Part shown: one piece after another, positions 7,280 through 16,700 of the stretch
Layout of the letters: each line of letters begins with the position of its first letter
Position numbering within the stretch: position 1 is the stretch's first letter
DNA from: Flavobacteriaceae bacterium UBA7446
GTDB lineage: Bacteria; Bacteroidota; Bacteroidia; Flavobacteriales; Flavobacteriaceae
Length of the DNA: 27,095 bases
Direction: 5' to 3'
NCBI GenBank assembly: GCA_002478685.1
Contig: DLPY01000068.1
Coordinates: forward strand, 1-27,095
The notes under the pieces: generated by a model
Told to the model about the DNA's origin: nothing
What the model saw: the letters and a program-made list of their open reading frames with translations, nothing else
The model's database searches: none
Translations under genes and position numbers: made by a program

Positions 7280-8615
7280 CGACTTATTAGCGCAAATAAA
7301 AATTGACATTGAGCAGCGCAATGCAGCTGCGCTAAAAAAACGCAGCTGTGAATATCACTACGCCGACCTTGCCGAAATTGTTGACGAATTGTCTATAGAC
7401 GAGGGCGTTTACCTAATCAAACTCCTAGACTCTGAAAAAACATCAGAAGTACTTACTGAGGTTGATGAAGACATCCGAGAGGCGATTTTAAAACTGCTTT
7501 CGGATAAGGAAATTGCAGAAGAAGTTGAAGAATTAGACACCGACGATGCAGTGGACTTGATTGCCGAGCTCCCCGAAGAGAGACAAGCGGAAGTTATTGA
7601 GCAAATTGAAGATGAAGAACGCGCAAAAGACATCAAAGAACTACTCACATATGATGAAAATTCTGCAGGTGGACTTATGGCAAAAGAATTGGTAAAAGTC
7701 AACGAAAACTGGACGGTTACCAAGTGTGTTCGTGAAATGCGGGTTCAAGCTACAGAAGTGAAGCGTGTGCACTCTATCTACGTGGTCAACGACGATAATC
7801 TATTATTAGGTAGGTTGTCATTAAAAGATTTGCTTACGGCAAATAACCGTACCAAAATCAAATCGGTTTATATCCCAAAAGTGGATTATGTCAACGTAAA
7901 TGACCAAGGAGAGGAAGTCGCAAAACTCATGGCAAAATATGATCTTGAAGCCGTTCCAGTAGTAGATAATGAAAAACAACTGTTGGGTAGAATTACCATC
8001 GATGATATTGTTGATTTTATAAAAGAAGAAGCCGATAAAGATTACCAATTGGCGGCTGGTATTTCTACAGACGTAGAAGCCGACGACAGTATTGTTGAGC
8101 TTACCAAAGCACGTTTGCCATGGCTTATTTTGGGGCTTATTGGCGGACTTGGAAGCGTTTTTATCCTTGAAGGATTCGAAGAAGTAATGCAGCATCCTTC
8201 TTACAAAACGCTATTCTTTTTTACTCCTCTCATCGCGGCAATGGCAGGAAACGTTGGCGTCCAGTCCTCGGCAATTATTGTTCAAGGTTTGGCTAATGAT
8301 ATTGTCAAAGGAAGTTTGTTTAATCGGCTACTCAAAGAAGTTGGGCTAAGCCTTATTAACGGAATTGCACTTGGTGGATTGCTTGTTATATTTGGTTACT
8401 TCCAAGGGCTTGATACTAAAATCAGTTTTACCATTGCGCTATCCATGCTCTGCGTAATCGTGGTTTCAGCACTTGTAGGTACTTTTGTGCCTATTGTTTT
8501 AGATAAAAATAACATTGACCCTGCAATTGCAACAGGGCCATTTATTACCACCAGCAACGATATTTTTGGTATTTTTTTGTTCTTCTATATCGCCAAAATT
8601 ATTTTAGGATTTTAG
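7257..8615 (+). CDS. mgtE: Magnesium transporter MgtE
   Basis: A 452-residue inner-membrane Mg2+ channel. Order of parts: acidic helical MgtE_N domain (about 1-135, many Glu/Asp), two CBS domains (about 140-265), a connecting helix, and five membrane segments from about residue 288. The pore region shows GNVGVQSS (331-338) and the conserved DPAIATGPFITTSND (421-435), where the last Asp matches the Mg2+-binding pore aspartate of the family. The family senses cytosolic Mg2+ through the acidic N and CBS domains. It overlaps rsmA by 23 bases and is followed one base later by the dehydrogenase gene. Confidence 0.97.
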   Translation: MTPFQLNDDLLAQIKIDIEQRNAAALKKRSCEYHYADLAEIVDELSIDEGVYLIKLLDSEKTSEVLTEVDEDIREAILKLLSDKEIAEEVEELDTDDAVDLIAELPEERQAEVIEQIEDEERAKDIKELLTYDENSAGGLMAKELVKVNENWTVTKCVREMRVQATEVKRVHSIYVVNDDNLLLGRLSLKDLLTANNRTKIKSVYIPKVDYVNVNDQGEEVAKLMAKYDLEAVPVVDNEKQLLGRITIDDIVDFIKEEADKDYQLAAGISTDVEADDSIVELTKARLPWLILGLIGGLGSVFILEGFEEVMQHPSYKTLFFFTPLIAAMAGNVGVQSSAIIVQGLANDIVKGSLFNRLLKEVGLSLINGIALGGLLVIFGYFQGLDTKISFTIALSMLCVIVVSALVGTFVPIVLDKNNIDPAIATGPFITTSNDIFGIFLFFYIAKIILGF

Positions 8616-8616
8616 C

Positions 8617-9564
8617 ATGATACGGATTTTGCATGTTGACACAAACCACCCAAGCCTTGTGGAAGGCCTAGATAATTTGGGGTTTGAAAACACCATCAAT
8701 ACTACAGCATCTAAAGAGGATATTCAAAAAGATATCCGCTTGTTTCACGGACTTGTTATTCGAAGTAGATTTACCATTGATAGGCATTTTTTGAACAAGG
8801 CAAAAAATCTTCGGTTTATTGCTCGTGTGGGCTCTGGGTTGGAAAATATCGATGTGAAAACTGCTAAAAAGTTGGGTATTGCAGTTTTGGCTGCTCCAGA
8901 AGGCAATAGCCCTGCTGTGGGTGAACACGCATTGGGCATGCTATTAAGTTTATTTAACAAGATTTCTAAAGCAGATGTCGAAGTACGCAAAGGCATTTGG
9001 CAACGAGAAGCCAATCGCGGTGAAGCACTCGATGGCAAAACAATTGGAATTATTGGCTACGGACACACAGGAAAACAATTTGCCAAAAAGCTTTCTGGGT
9101 TTGACGTTAAGGTAATTTGTCATGACATTATTCCTAACATTAGCGACTCATTCGCACAACAAGTTTCGTTAGATACACTACAAGAAAAAGCAGATGTAGT
9201 GAGTTTACATTTGCCTCTTGACAACACGACTCAAGATTATGTTGATACGACTTTTATTTCTAAAATGAAGAAACCATTTTGGCTTATAAATACCGCACGG
9301 GGAAACCAAGTTGTTTTATCAAGTGTAGTAATTGGATTAAAAAATGGAACAATTAAAGGGGCTTGTTTTGATGTGCTCGAAATGGAAACTACTGCATTTG
9401 AAGCTGCATTTTCCGCTTCTGGTGCATGGAACTATTTGTCTAAGCACAATAATGTGGTGTTAACACCTCATGTTGCAGGGTGGACTGTTCAAAGTCAGAT
9501 ACAACTTAGTGAGGTAATTCTTAAAAAAATAAAACAGTTTCACAACGAAGGTTATTTAAAGTAA
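8617..9564 (+). CDS. NAD-dependent 2-hydroxyacid dehydrogenase, phosphoglycerate dehydrogenase-like
   Basis: A 315-residue D-isomer-specific 2-hydroxyacid dehydrogenase. It has the Rossmann GYGHTG (147-152, GxGxxG), an Asp at the end of the next strand (170) that favours NAD over NADP, and the catalytic set Arg228 (NTARG), Glu255 and His285 (TPHVAGW). The segment VGSGLENID (71-79) resembles substrate-binding loops of SerA enzymes. There is no C-terminal ACT domain, so serine feedback of the E. coli type is not expected. A role in serine synthesis is plausible but other 2-oxoacids are possible; no serC is nearby. It closes the pth-to-mgtE run. Confidence 0.85.
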   Translation: MIRILHVDTNHPSLVEGLDNLGFENTINTTASKEDIQKDIRLFHGLVIRSRFTIDRHFLNKAKNLRFIARVGSGLENIDVKTAKKLGIAVLAAPEGNSPAVGEHALGMLLSLFNKISKADVEVRKGIWQREANRGEALDGKTIGIIGYGHTGKQFAKKLSGFDVKVICHDIIPNISDSFAQQVSLDTLQEKADVVSLHLPLDNTTQDYVDTTFISKMKKPFWLINTARGNQVVLSSVVIGLKNGTIKGACFDVLEMETTAFEAAFSASGAWNYLSKHNNVVLTPHVAGWTVQSQIQLSEVILKKIKQFHNEGYLK

Positions 9565-9616
9565 TCTTAACAGAAAAAAAACATTGAGGATTTAAATAGG
9601 TTGTTTCTTAGTTTTT

Positions 9617-10042
9617 ATGAAAAATATTTTAATTCTTTGTACAGGTAATTCATGTCGCAGTCAAATGGCACATGGATTTATGGATTTTTATGGCGGGAAA
9701 AAGGTGGCTATTTACAGCGCCGGAATCGAAACTCACGGGCTAAATAAACGTGCGGTGAGTATCATGAAAGAGGCAGGAATTGATATAAGTGACCATACAT
9801 CAAATCACGTAGATGAATATATGGGTATTGAATTTGATCACATTATTACAGTTTGCGACCACGCACAGGAAAACTGCCCATACATCCCTGGCAATAAAGC
9901 GCAGCGTTGGCACAAAAATTTCAGCGATCCGTCAAAACTAACGTCTGAAGACGAAAACGAAATCCATAAAGCTTTTGCCGCCACACGCGACGAAATTAAG
10001 GCGTATTGCAAAACGTTTGTGAAAACTTATTTACTAGAGTGA
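9617..10042 (+). CDS. arsC: Arsenate reductase / low-molecular-weight phosphatase family protein
   Basis: A 141-residue cytosolic protein of the LMW-PTPase fold, thioredoxin-coupled arsenate reductase type. The phosphate-binding loop C8TGNSCR14 (CX5R) holds the nucleophile; Asp104 in FSDPSK is the expected acid; Cys80 and Cys87 (CDHAQENC) have the spacing of the two resolving cysteines of ArsC, which plain phosphatases lack. It is therefore more likely an arsenate reductase than a tyrosine phosphatase. No arsenite pump or ArsR regulator lies beside it. It starts 52 bases after the dehydrogenase and its 3' end overlaps the convergent olsF-like gene by 16 bases. TAGTTTTT directly precedes the ATG, a 7/8 match to the -7 consensus but with no room for a leader. 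Confidence 0.85.
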   Translation: MKNILILCTGNSCRSQMAHGFMDFYGGKKVAIYSAGIETHGLNKRAVSIMKEAGIDISDHTSNHVDEYMGIEFDHIITVCDHAQENCPYIPGNKAQRWHKNFSDPSKLTSEDENEIHKAFAATRDEIKAYCKTFVKTYLLE

Positions 10043-11835
10043 GTTTTTGCTTCCAAAGAGGCTTGAAATTCTTCCAAAACTGGCTGAACAGTACTTGAAG
10101 GAATATCTTTCACTTTGATATACATCAGTCCGTCAATAGCGTTATTAAATAGCGGGTCTACATTAAAAGACACCACGCGTGCGTTCTGCTTGATGTACTT
10201 TTTAATTAATACAGGTAAGCGTAATGCGCCTGGCTCAACTTCCTCAATAAGTTTGTCAAATTTGTTTAAATCGGCTGAGGTTTCATCAAAAACAAACTCC
10301 TTATCTGCGTCATTTAATTTTACTTTAAATTCTTTTTTGGGTGTAATATATTGCGCCAAAAATGGGTCGTAATAGTGCGATCGCATAAACTCAATCATCA
10401 AAGACTTAGTAAACTTTGAGAACTGGTTACTTATACTCACACTTCCCATAAGATATGCGTGGTCAGGGTAGCGTAACGTAGCGTGGATAATTCCTTTCCA
10501 TAGCAAAAAAAGCGGCATGGGGCGCTGCTGATAATCTTGTGATACAAATGCTCTGCCTAACTCAATGGTATTGTTAAGCATGTAGTGAATTTCAGACTCA
10601 AACCTAAATAGCTCAGCGAGGTAAAAACCCATAAGCCCACGCTTATTCATGAGTTCTTTTCCCAAGCCTAAACGGTATGCTCCCACCAAACGCTTTGCCT
10701 TATGATCCCACAAAAAAAGGTGTAAATAATCGTTATCAAAATGGTCAAGGTCTAAAGATTTGTTCGTACCCTCTCCAACGGCTCTGAACGCAATTTCGCG
10801 TTGTCTTCCAATTTCAGTAAGCATATTAGGAATAGCACTCGACGGGGTCAAAAAAAGTTCATAGTCCTTAGACACTAGAAGTGATTTATTGTTGTATTGT
10901 AAGCTTTTTATTTCTTGCATTAGGCAGGACAACGCAACGGAAGGAGCAATAGGCATTACTTTCTTGCTCCTTCTTCTTAGGGGTCTTGAAACGCGATCCA
11001 AAATGGGTTTTCGTTCAAAACTATTCGAAAGCATGTATAATTTACGACGTAAAAAATCGGAATATCCAAAAGTTGTCTTGTGGTTTTTTTGGTCTTTTAC
11101 AGCGATGGGTTTGCCTACTCGAAGTTCAATGCTTCGGAACTTTTGGGTTAGCAACTCTGCTGGCAAGCGAGCAGTTCTTAATAAACCATTGATGTTTGCC
11201 AATCGATAAAAAAGTGGACTATTTCTGGCATGAAAATAAATGGGGACTACAGGTACTTCAGCTCGCTGAATTAGACGCAAGGTTGCTTCATTCCACTTAG
11301 GGTCTATAGGTACTTGTTTTTTAAGTTTGGAAGCAACCTCACCCGCAGGAAAAACAGCAAAAAGTCCATCATCTTCTAGGTGGTGAAGCGCTTTTCTAAA
11401 ACCTCCTATACTGGATTTATCAGAGTGTTTTTTATCAAATGGATTGACGGGAATAATCCACTTTTTTAGAGGCACTACGCGCTCCAATAAAAAATTTGCC
11501 ATCAGCTTCACATCAGGACGAAATTGACTCAAAGCGTGCATTAAGATAATACCATCTATACCACCAAGTGGATGATTTGCAATTAGCACCACTGGACCTT
11601 TTTGGGGAATGCGTTTTAACTCTGTTGGGCTAATTTGATATCTAATTTTAAGATGGTATAAAATCGCTTCTAAAAACTGGGCTTCATCAGCATTTGCTAC
11701 ACTTCGATCATAAATGGCATTTATTTCATCTAGGCTAAGTAGCCATAATACAAAACGACCCACAGCACGACCAAAAGCACCTGTTTTAGCAAGACCAAGT
11801 ACATTGGCAATATCGGTTGAATGTACAACTGGCAT
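10027..11835 (-). CDS. olsF: OlsF-like bifunctional acyltransferase (ornithine or other aminolipid synthesis)
   Basis: A 602-residue fusion. The N-terminal half (about 60-275) is a PlsC/OlsA-like O-acyltransferase with NHPLGGIDG (87-95, the His-Asp catalytic pair) and FPAGE (162-166). The C-terminal half (about 305-600) is an OlsB-like N-acyltransferase of the GNAT/hemolysin type, with REIAFRAVGEG (346-356), LVGAYRLG (383-390) and ELGRAFV (425-431). This order matches OlsF, known from Flavobacterium johnsoniae and Serratia, which makes ornithine lipids: the C-terminal part attaches a 3-hydroxy fatty acid to the amino acid and the N-terminal part adds the second acyl chain. Glycine lipids are an alternative product in Bacteroidota. 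It is last in a GNAT-aspartokinase-olsF operon, 24 bases after aspartokinase. Confidence 0.85.
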   Translation of the reverse strand: MPVVHSTDIANVLGLAKTGAFGRAVGRFVLWLLSLDEINAIYDRSVANADEAQFLEAILYHLKIRYQISPTELKRIPQKGPVVLIANHPLGGIDGIILMHALSQFRPDVKLMANFLLERVVPLKKWIIPVNPFDKKHSDKSSIGGFRKALHHLEDDGLFAVFPAGEVASKLKKQVPIDPKWNEATLRLIQRAEVPVVPIYFHARNSPLFYRLANINGLLRTARLPAELLTQKFRSIELRVGKPIAVKDQKNHKTTFGYSDFLRRKLYMLSNSFERKPILDRVSRPLRRRSKKVMPIAPSVALSCLMQEIKSLQYNNKSLLVSKDYELFLTPSSAIPNMLTEIGRQREIAFRAVGEGTNKSLDLDHFDNDYLHLFLWDHKAKRLVGAYRLGLGKELMNKRGLMGFYLAELFRFESEIHYMLNNTIELGRAFVSQDYQQRPMPLFLLWKGIIHATLRYPDHAYLMGSVSISNQFSKFTKSLMIEFMRSHYYDPFLAQYITPKKEFKVKLNDADKEFVFDETSADLNKFDKLIEEVEPGALRLPVLIKKYIKQNARVVSFNVDPLFNNAIDGLMYIKVKDIPSSTVQPVLEEFQASLEAKTHSSK

Positions 11836-11859
11836 TTGGGTATTTTGGCCTAAATATAG

Positions 11860-13110
11860 CTATTTCATTACTAACTGAAGTGTGGTTTCAGTGCGTTGCT
11901 CTAGTACCAATTGGTGAGACTTCAGAAGCGCGGTTGCAGAATCTTCTTCAAAATGACGAATTGTGTAGAGTGACACATCTTTGGTGTGTTGTACATCAAA
12001 ACGTGCGCGTAAGGCATGCAACAGGGTTTGCATATTATGATATTTGTCGTTTACGCATACCGAAAAACTAATGGCAGAGTTTTGAATCAAATCCACCGAC
12101 ATTTTATGTTTGTGTAGCAGCCTAAAAATATCGCTAATGTTATCTTCAACAACAAAAGAAAAATCACGTGTTGAAAGCCGCAGCAAGGAAAGTCCTTTTT
12201 TCACAATATAGCAGGGAACTTTTGGGCGCATACGAACGCCTTTGCCTACTTGTGTTCCACTTTCTGTTGGGTTTAAAAACGACTTCACAAACAATGGAAT
12301 TTCTTTGCGTTGAAGTGGCTGTAAGGTTTTTGGGTGAATCACAGAGGCGCCGTAAAATGCCAACTCAATAGCCTCTTGATATGAGATGTGATGCAACAGT
12401 TGAGTTTTGTCAAAAACTCTCGGATCGGCATTGAGCACACCTGGCACATCTTTCCAAATAGTAACATCTGTAGCACCCAAACAATAGGCAAAAATAGCTG
12501 CTGAATAATCAGAACCTTCTCTGCCCAAAGTAGTCGTAAAATTGTTTTCGTCAGATCCAATAAAACCTTGTGTGATTTTTAGTACACTTCCCTGGATTTG
12601 ATCCTGGATTGCTGTCTGTGTACGCTCCCAGTCTAAGTGGGCGCTACGGTAAAAATTATCTGTTTTGATACACGCTCTAGCATCAACCCATTCGGCTGGC
12701 ATGCCAATGTGGTTTAGATAGGCACAGATAATGGATGTTGAAACCAACTCGCCATAACTCACAACTTGATCATAAACAAAAGCTTCGTTAGGTGAACGAT
12801 TACTTGCTAAAAAAGTATGACATTGTTCAAAAAGATGTTTGACGCGCTTGCTAACGGGTGTGTTAGGTGCTTCAAAAAGTGCATCAATGATGATTTGATG
12901 AAAAGCTTCAATCTCTTGTAACACACTTTTATATGCTTCTGTTTGATTAAAATATGCATCAACAACCCCTTCCATCGCATTAGTAGTTTTGCCCATAGCT
13001 GAAACAACAACCAACGTATTTTTTTGACCGGTTTCGGTCAACACGTTTACTATATTTTTAACTCCTTCTACATCTTTTATAGAAGCACCTCCAAACTTAA
13101 ATACTCGCAT
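11860..13110 (-). CDS. lysC: Aspartokinase
   Basis: A monofunctional 416-residue aspartate kinase, the first step toward lysine/diaminopimelate, threonine and methionine. The kinase domain has KFGGAS (5-10), SAMGKTTN (37-44), Glu121, TTTLGREGSDYSA (192-204), DVPG (221-224) and GASVIHPKT (254-262), all typical. The C-terminal part (about 305-405) forms the usual ACT-domain region for amino-acid feedback. No homoserine dehydrogenase is fused. The start overlaps the 3' end of the GNAT gene by 14 bases, and olsF follows after 24 bases. Confidence 0.95.
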   Translation of the reverse strand: MRVFKFGGASIKDVEGVKNIVNVLTETGQKNTLVVVSAMGKTTNAMEGVVDAYFNQTEAYKSVLQEIEAFHQIIIDALFEAPNTPVSKRVKHLFEQCHTFLASNRSPNEAFVYDQVVSYGELVSTSIICAYLNHIGMPAEWVDARACIKTDNFYRSAHLDWERTQTAIQDQIQGSVLKITQGFIGSDENNFTTTLGREGSDYSAAIFAYCLGATDVTIWKDVPGVLNADPRVFDKTQLLHHISYQEAIELAFYGASVIHPKTLQPLQRKEIPLFVKSFLNPTESGTQVGKGVRMRPKVPCYIVKKGLSLLRLSTRDFSFVVEDNISDIFRLLHKHKMSVDLIQNSAISFSVCVNDKYHNMQTLLHALRARFDVQHTKDVSLYTIRHFEEDSATALLKSHQLVLEQRTETTLQLVMK

Positions 13111-13591
13111 GATGTTTTGCTATAAATTCTTGTATTGCCCCTTGCGTCATTTGGGTGATTTTCCAATCTGAAAAAACGGTTGCACCATGTTTTTCATAAA
13201 AATCTATGGCAGGGGTATTCCAATCTAATACTGCCCACTGAATACGTCGAGCTCCAGAAGCATGGGCAAATGAAATAAATTTTTTAAGCAACGCAAAACC
13301 TATTCCCTTTCCTCGAAGCGATTTGGTTACTATCAAATCTTCCAAATGCCACGACCTCCCTTTCCAGGTAGAATAACAAGGGTGGAAAAGTGCAATCCCA
13401 ACAATACTTTGGTTTAGTTCTGCCACGAAGCATTTAAATTGTGGGGTTTCGCCAAAGCCATCCCTAATGAGCTCCGCTTCTGTAACGGCAACGGCATCAG
13501 GTGCTCGCTCAAAATTCGCCAATTCCTGAATCAACGCAATAATGCCTGCGGCATCAGTTGCATTAGCTTCACGAATGTGCACTTTTTTCAT
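13097..13591 (-). CDS. GNAT-family N-acetyltransferase, diamine acetyltransferase-like
   Basis: A 164-residue GNAT protein. The acetyl-CoA loop is TKSLRGKGIGFALL (R-x-x-G-x-G/A), preceded by the LEDLIV strand and followed by DWNTPAIDFYEKHGA, the pattern of spermidine/spermine and thialysine acetyltransferases; the N-terminal ELANFERAPDAV also fits that subfamily. Substrate is not shown by sequence. The frame is open to 13681, but the Met at 13591 (MKKVHIREA) is preferred because family homology begins there and a TAAATTTG promoter box lies between the two candidate starts. First gene of the operon with aspartokinase and olsF. Confidence 0.85.
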   Translation of the reverse strand: MKKVHIREANATDAAGIIALIQELANFERAPDAVAVTEAELIRDGFGETPQFKCFVAELNQSIVGIALFHPCYSTWKGRSWHLEDLIVTKSLRGKGIGFALLKKFISFAHASGARRIQWAVLDWNTPAIDFYEKHGATVFSDWKITQMTQGAIQEFIAKHHASI

Positions 13592-13597
13592 AGGGAG

Positions 13598-13605
13598 CAA
13601 ATTTA
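13598..13605 (-). promoter_or_regulatory. -7 promoter element for GNAT-lysC-olsF operon
   Basis: The minus strand reads TAAATTTG, a full match to TAnnTTTG, six bases before the GNAT ATG. A good -33 box was not found. If used, the mRNA would be nearly or fully leaderless. Confidence 0.5.
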
Positions 13606-13701
13606 ATAACTCTTGCGTGAATAGACCCATTTTAACCTCACAGTAGGCAACGAATTTGTTTAAAAAATAACGCATACGCATTTCATAGTCTTGGGACTTT
13701 G

Positions 13702-13709
13702 TATTTTTG
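13702..13709 (+). promoter_or_regulatory. -7 promoter element for mfd
   Basis: TATTTTTG matches TAnnTTTG fully and lies 13 bases before the GTG at 13723. The expected transcription start falls after the upstream TTG (13699), which argues for GTG as the mfd start. The -33 region is weak (ATTT around 13680). Confidence 0.55.
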
Positions 13710-13722
13710 CCAAAAATTAGGC

Positions 13723-16700
13723 GTGACCGAGCTTCCTGTTTTGTATCAAAACAATTCGCAATTCCGTACGGTTTATGAAGACGTATGCGCCAACGGCAGT
13801 GTGACTGCTTTGGGCTTGATTGGCTCCAAATACAGTTTTTTAGTCAAGTCTCTTTTTGAACAACACCCCAATACCACCATTTGGATACTCAACAACAAAG
13901 AGGAAGCCGCTTATTTTTTAAACGATTTGGAAGTGCTTTTGCCAAGCCCTCCCCTTTTTTATCCTTCTAGCTACCGCAGACCCTACAATATTGAAGAAAC
14001 CGATAACGCCAACGTACTGCTGCGTGCAGAAACACTTCAAAAACTTAAAGGACACACAAAGCAGTTGGTGGTTACCTATCCGGAAGCACTTTTCGAACAA
14101 GTGCTCACAACCGAAGAATTAAAGCGCAAAACACTATCCATTGATAAAGGTGATGAGTTGAACATTGATTTTGTCAACGAAACACTTTTTGAGTTTGGGT
14201 TTAACCGTGTAGATTTTGTGGCTGAACCAGGTGAATTTGCCGTTCGTGGGGGTATTTTAGACGTGCATTCGTTTAGTCATGATGAACCGTTTCGGATTGA
14301 ATTTTTTGGCGATGAAGTAGATACCATTCGCACATTTGATGTGAGCAGTCAACGTTCCATACAAATGCATGAACAGGTAAAAATCCTTGCCAACATAGAG
14401 CAAAAAGTAAATACAGAAAAACGGCAATCGTTGTTTTCGTTTTTATGCACAAAATCACTTGTTTGCGTCCAAAATGAGTCCATAGTGACCGCCGAAATTG
14501 ATGCACTTTTTAAACACGCCCAAAAGACTTATAAAAATCTATCAGGTGAAATCAAAAGGCAATCACCAAAGGAATTATTTATTGATGGAAAAGTGTTTAA
14601 AAATGGATTGGATGCATTACTTAGCATTCATTTTTCACCCACTGAAAAAACCCACTCACTTGTCTTTTCTTGCCAACCGCAACCGCACTTTAAGCGCAAG
14701 TTTGATTGGCTTTCAGAACACCTCATCGAAAATACTGAGCAGCAACGTGTAAATCATATTTTTTGTGCGTCCGAAACCCAAAAGGAGCGGCTTACACAAA
14801 TTATTGAGGAACTTGCTCCAGAAACAAACTTTCATTGTTGGATAGCTCCGCTGTATCAAGGGTTTGTAGATGAAGATGAAAATATCGTTTGCTACACCGA
14901 CCATCAGCTTTTTGAGCGTTATCACAAGTTCAGACTGAAAAACTGCTATTCCAAAAAACAGGCGATTTCACTGAAAGCGTTGGCGCAACTTGAAGTGGGT
15001 GATTACGTTACACACATCGATCACGGAATTGGCACCTTTGGCGGTTTGCAACGCATTGACGTGGAAGGCAAAACACAAGAGGCAATTAAGCTGTTTTATG
15101 GAGACAGAGACATTTTGTATGTGAGTATTCACTCGCTACATAAAATCTCAAAATTTAACGGGAAAGATGGCGCCGTACCAAAGGTGTATAAACTTGGTTC
15201 TGGCACATGGAAAAAAATCAAACAAAAGACGAAAAAGAAGGTTAAAGAAATTGCATTTAATCTGATTAATGTATACGCCAAACGGCGTATGAAAAAAGGA
15301 TTTGCTTGTAGTCCAGACACCTATTTGCAATATGAGTTAGAAGCCTCGTTTCTGTTTGAAGACACACCCGATCAACGCACCGCAACCGAAGCCGTAAAGC
15401 AAGATATGGAAGACCAAAAGCCCATGGACAGACTGGTTTGTGGTGATGTGGGTTTTGGAAAAACAGAGGTTGCTATACGTGCGGCTTTTAAGGCAGTGGA
15501 CAATGGCAAACAAGTGGCAGTTTTGGTGCCAACAACCATACTGGCGTTTCAACACTACAATACTTTTCTAAAACGACTGAGAGAGTTCCCCGTTACCGTA
15601 GATTATCTCAATAGGTTTAGAACAGCCAAACAAAAAAAAGAGGTGCTTGAAGGAATTGGTAACGGCGCAATTGATATTGTGATTGGTACACATCAATTGG
15701 TTGGAAAATCGGTTTCATTCAAAGATTTGGGGTTACTCATTGTGGACGAAGAACAGAAATTTGGCGTGAACGTAAAGGAAAAATTACGCTCCCTAAAAGA
15801 GCACGTTGACGTACTCACCCTTACCGCAACACCTATACCAAGAACCCTGCAGTTTAGTCTTATGGCGGCACGTGATTTGTCGGTTATAAATACACCTCCC
15901 CCAAACCGATATCCCATTGAAAGCCAAGTGATTTCGTGGAGTGAAACTCAAATTCGAGATGCTGTAATTTATGAACTGCAACGTGGCGGTCAGGTATTTT
16001 TTGTACACAATCGAATAGAAAATATCGGGGAGATATCAGGTATGTTGCAGCGCCTCATTCCAGATGCTCGGATTGCCACTTCCCATGGACAACTTACTGG
16101 AAATAAATTGGAGGAACTGATGCTTGGATTTATTGAGGGTGTATTTGACGTATTGGTGGCTACCACTATTATAGAAAGTGGGCTTGATGTTCCCAATGCC
16201 AACACCATTTTTATCAATAATGCCAACCATTTTGGACTTAGCGATTTGCATCAAATGCGAGGTCGTGTGGGGCGCAGCAACAAAAAAGCCTTTTGCTACT
16301 TTATTACTCCACCATTTTCGGTGCTTACTGATGACGCCCGCAAGCGCATGGAAGCAGTGAATCAGTACACGGCATTAGGTTCTGGATTTCAAATAGCCAT
16401 GAAAGACTTAGAAATTAGAGGCGCAGGCGACTTGCTAGGTGGCGAACAAAGTGGGTTTATTAACGAAATTGGTTTTGAAACCTATCAGAAAATTCTAAAA
16501 AATGCCATCGAGGAATTGCAACAAAATGAATTCAAAGCACTCTATCCAGACCAAAAACCTACTGCAAAAGAATTAGTGTTGGATACCGATTTTGAAATCT
16601 TTTTTCCCACCGATTATATAAATTACGTAACAGAACGCTTAGCGCAATATCAAGAGCTTGCCACCCTAAAAACAGAAGAAGAATTAAATGAATTTGGAGC

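Noticed and set aside
13699..13722. TTG at 13699 as mfd start
   Set aside because: It overlaps the upstream edge of the TATTTTTG promoter box, so it would precede the transcription start; GTG at 13723 fits better.
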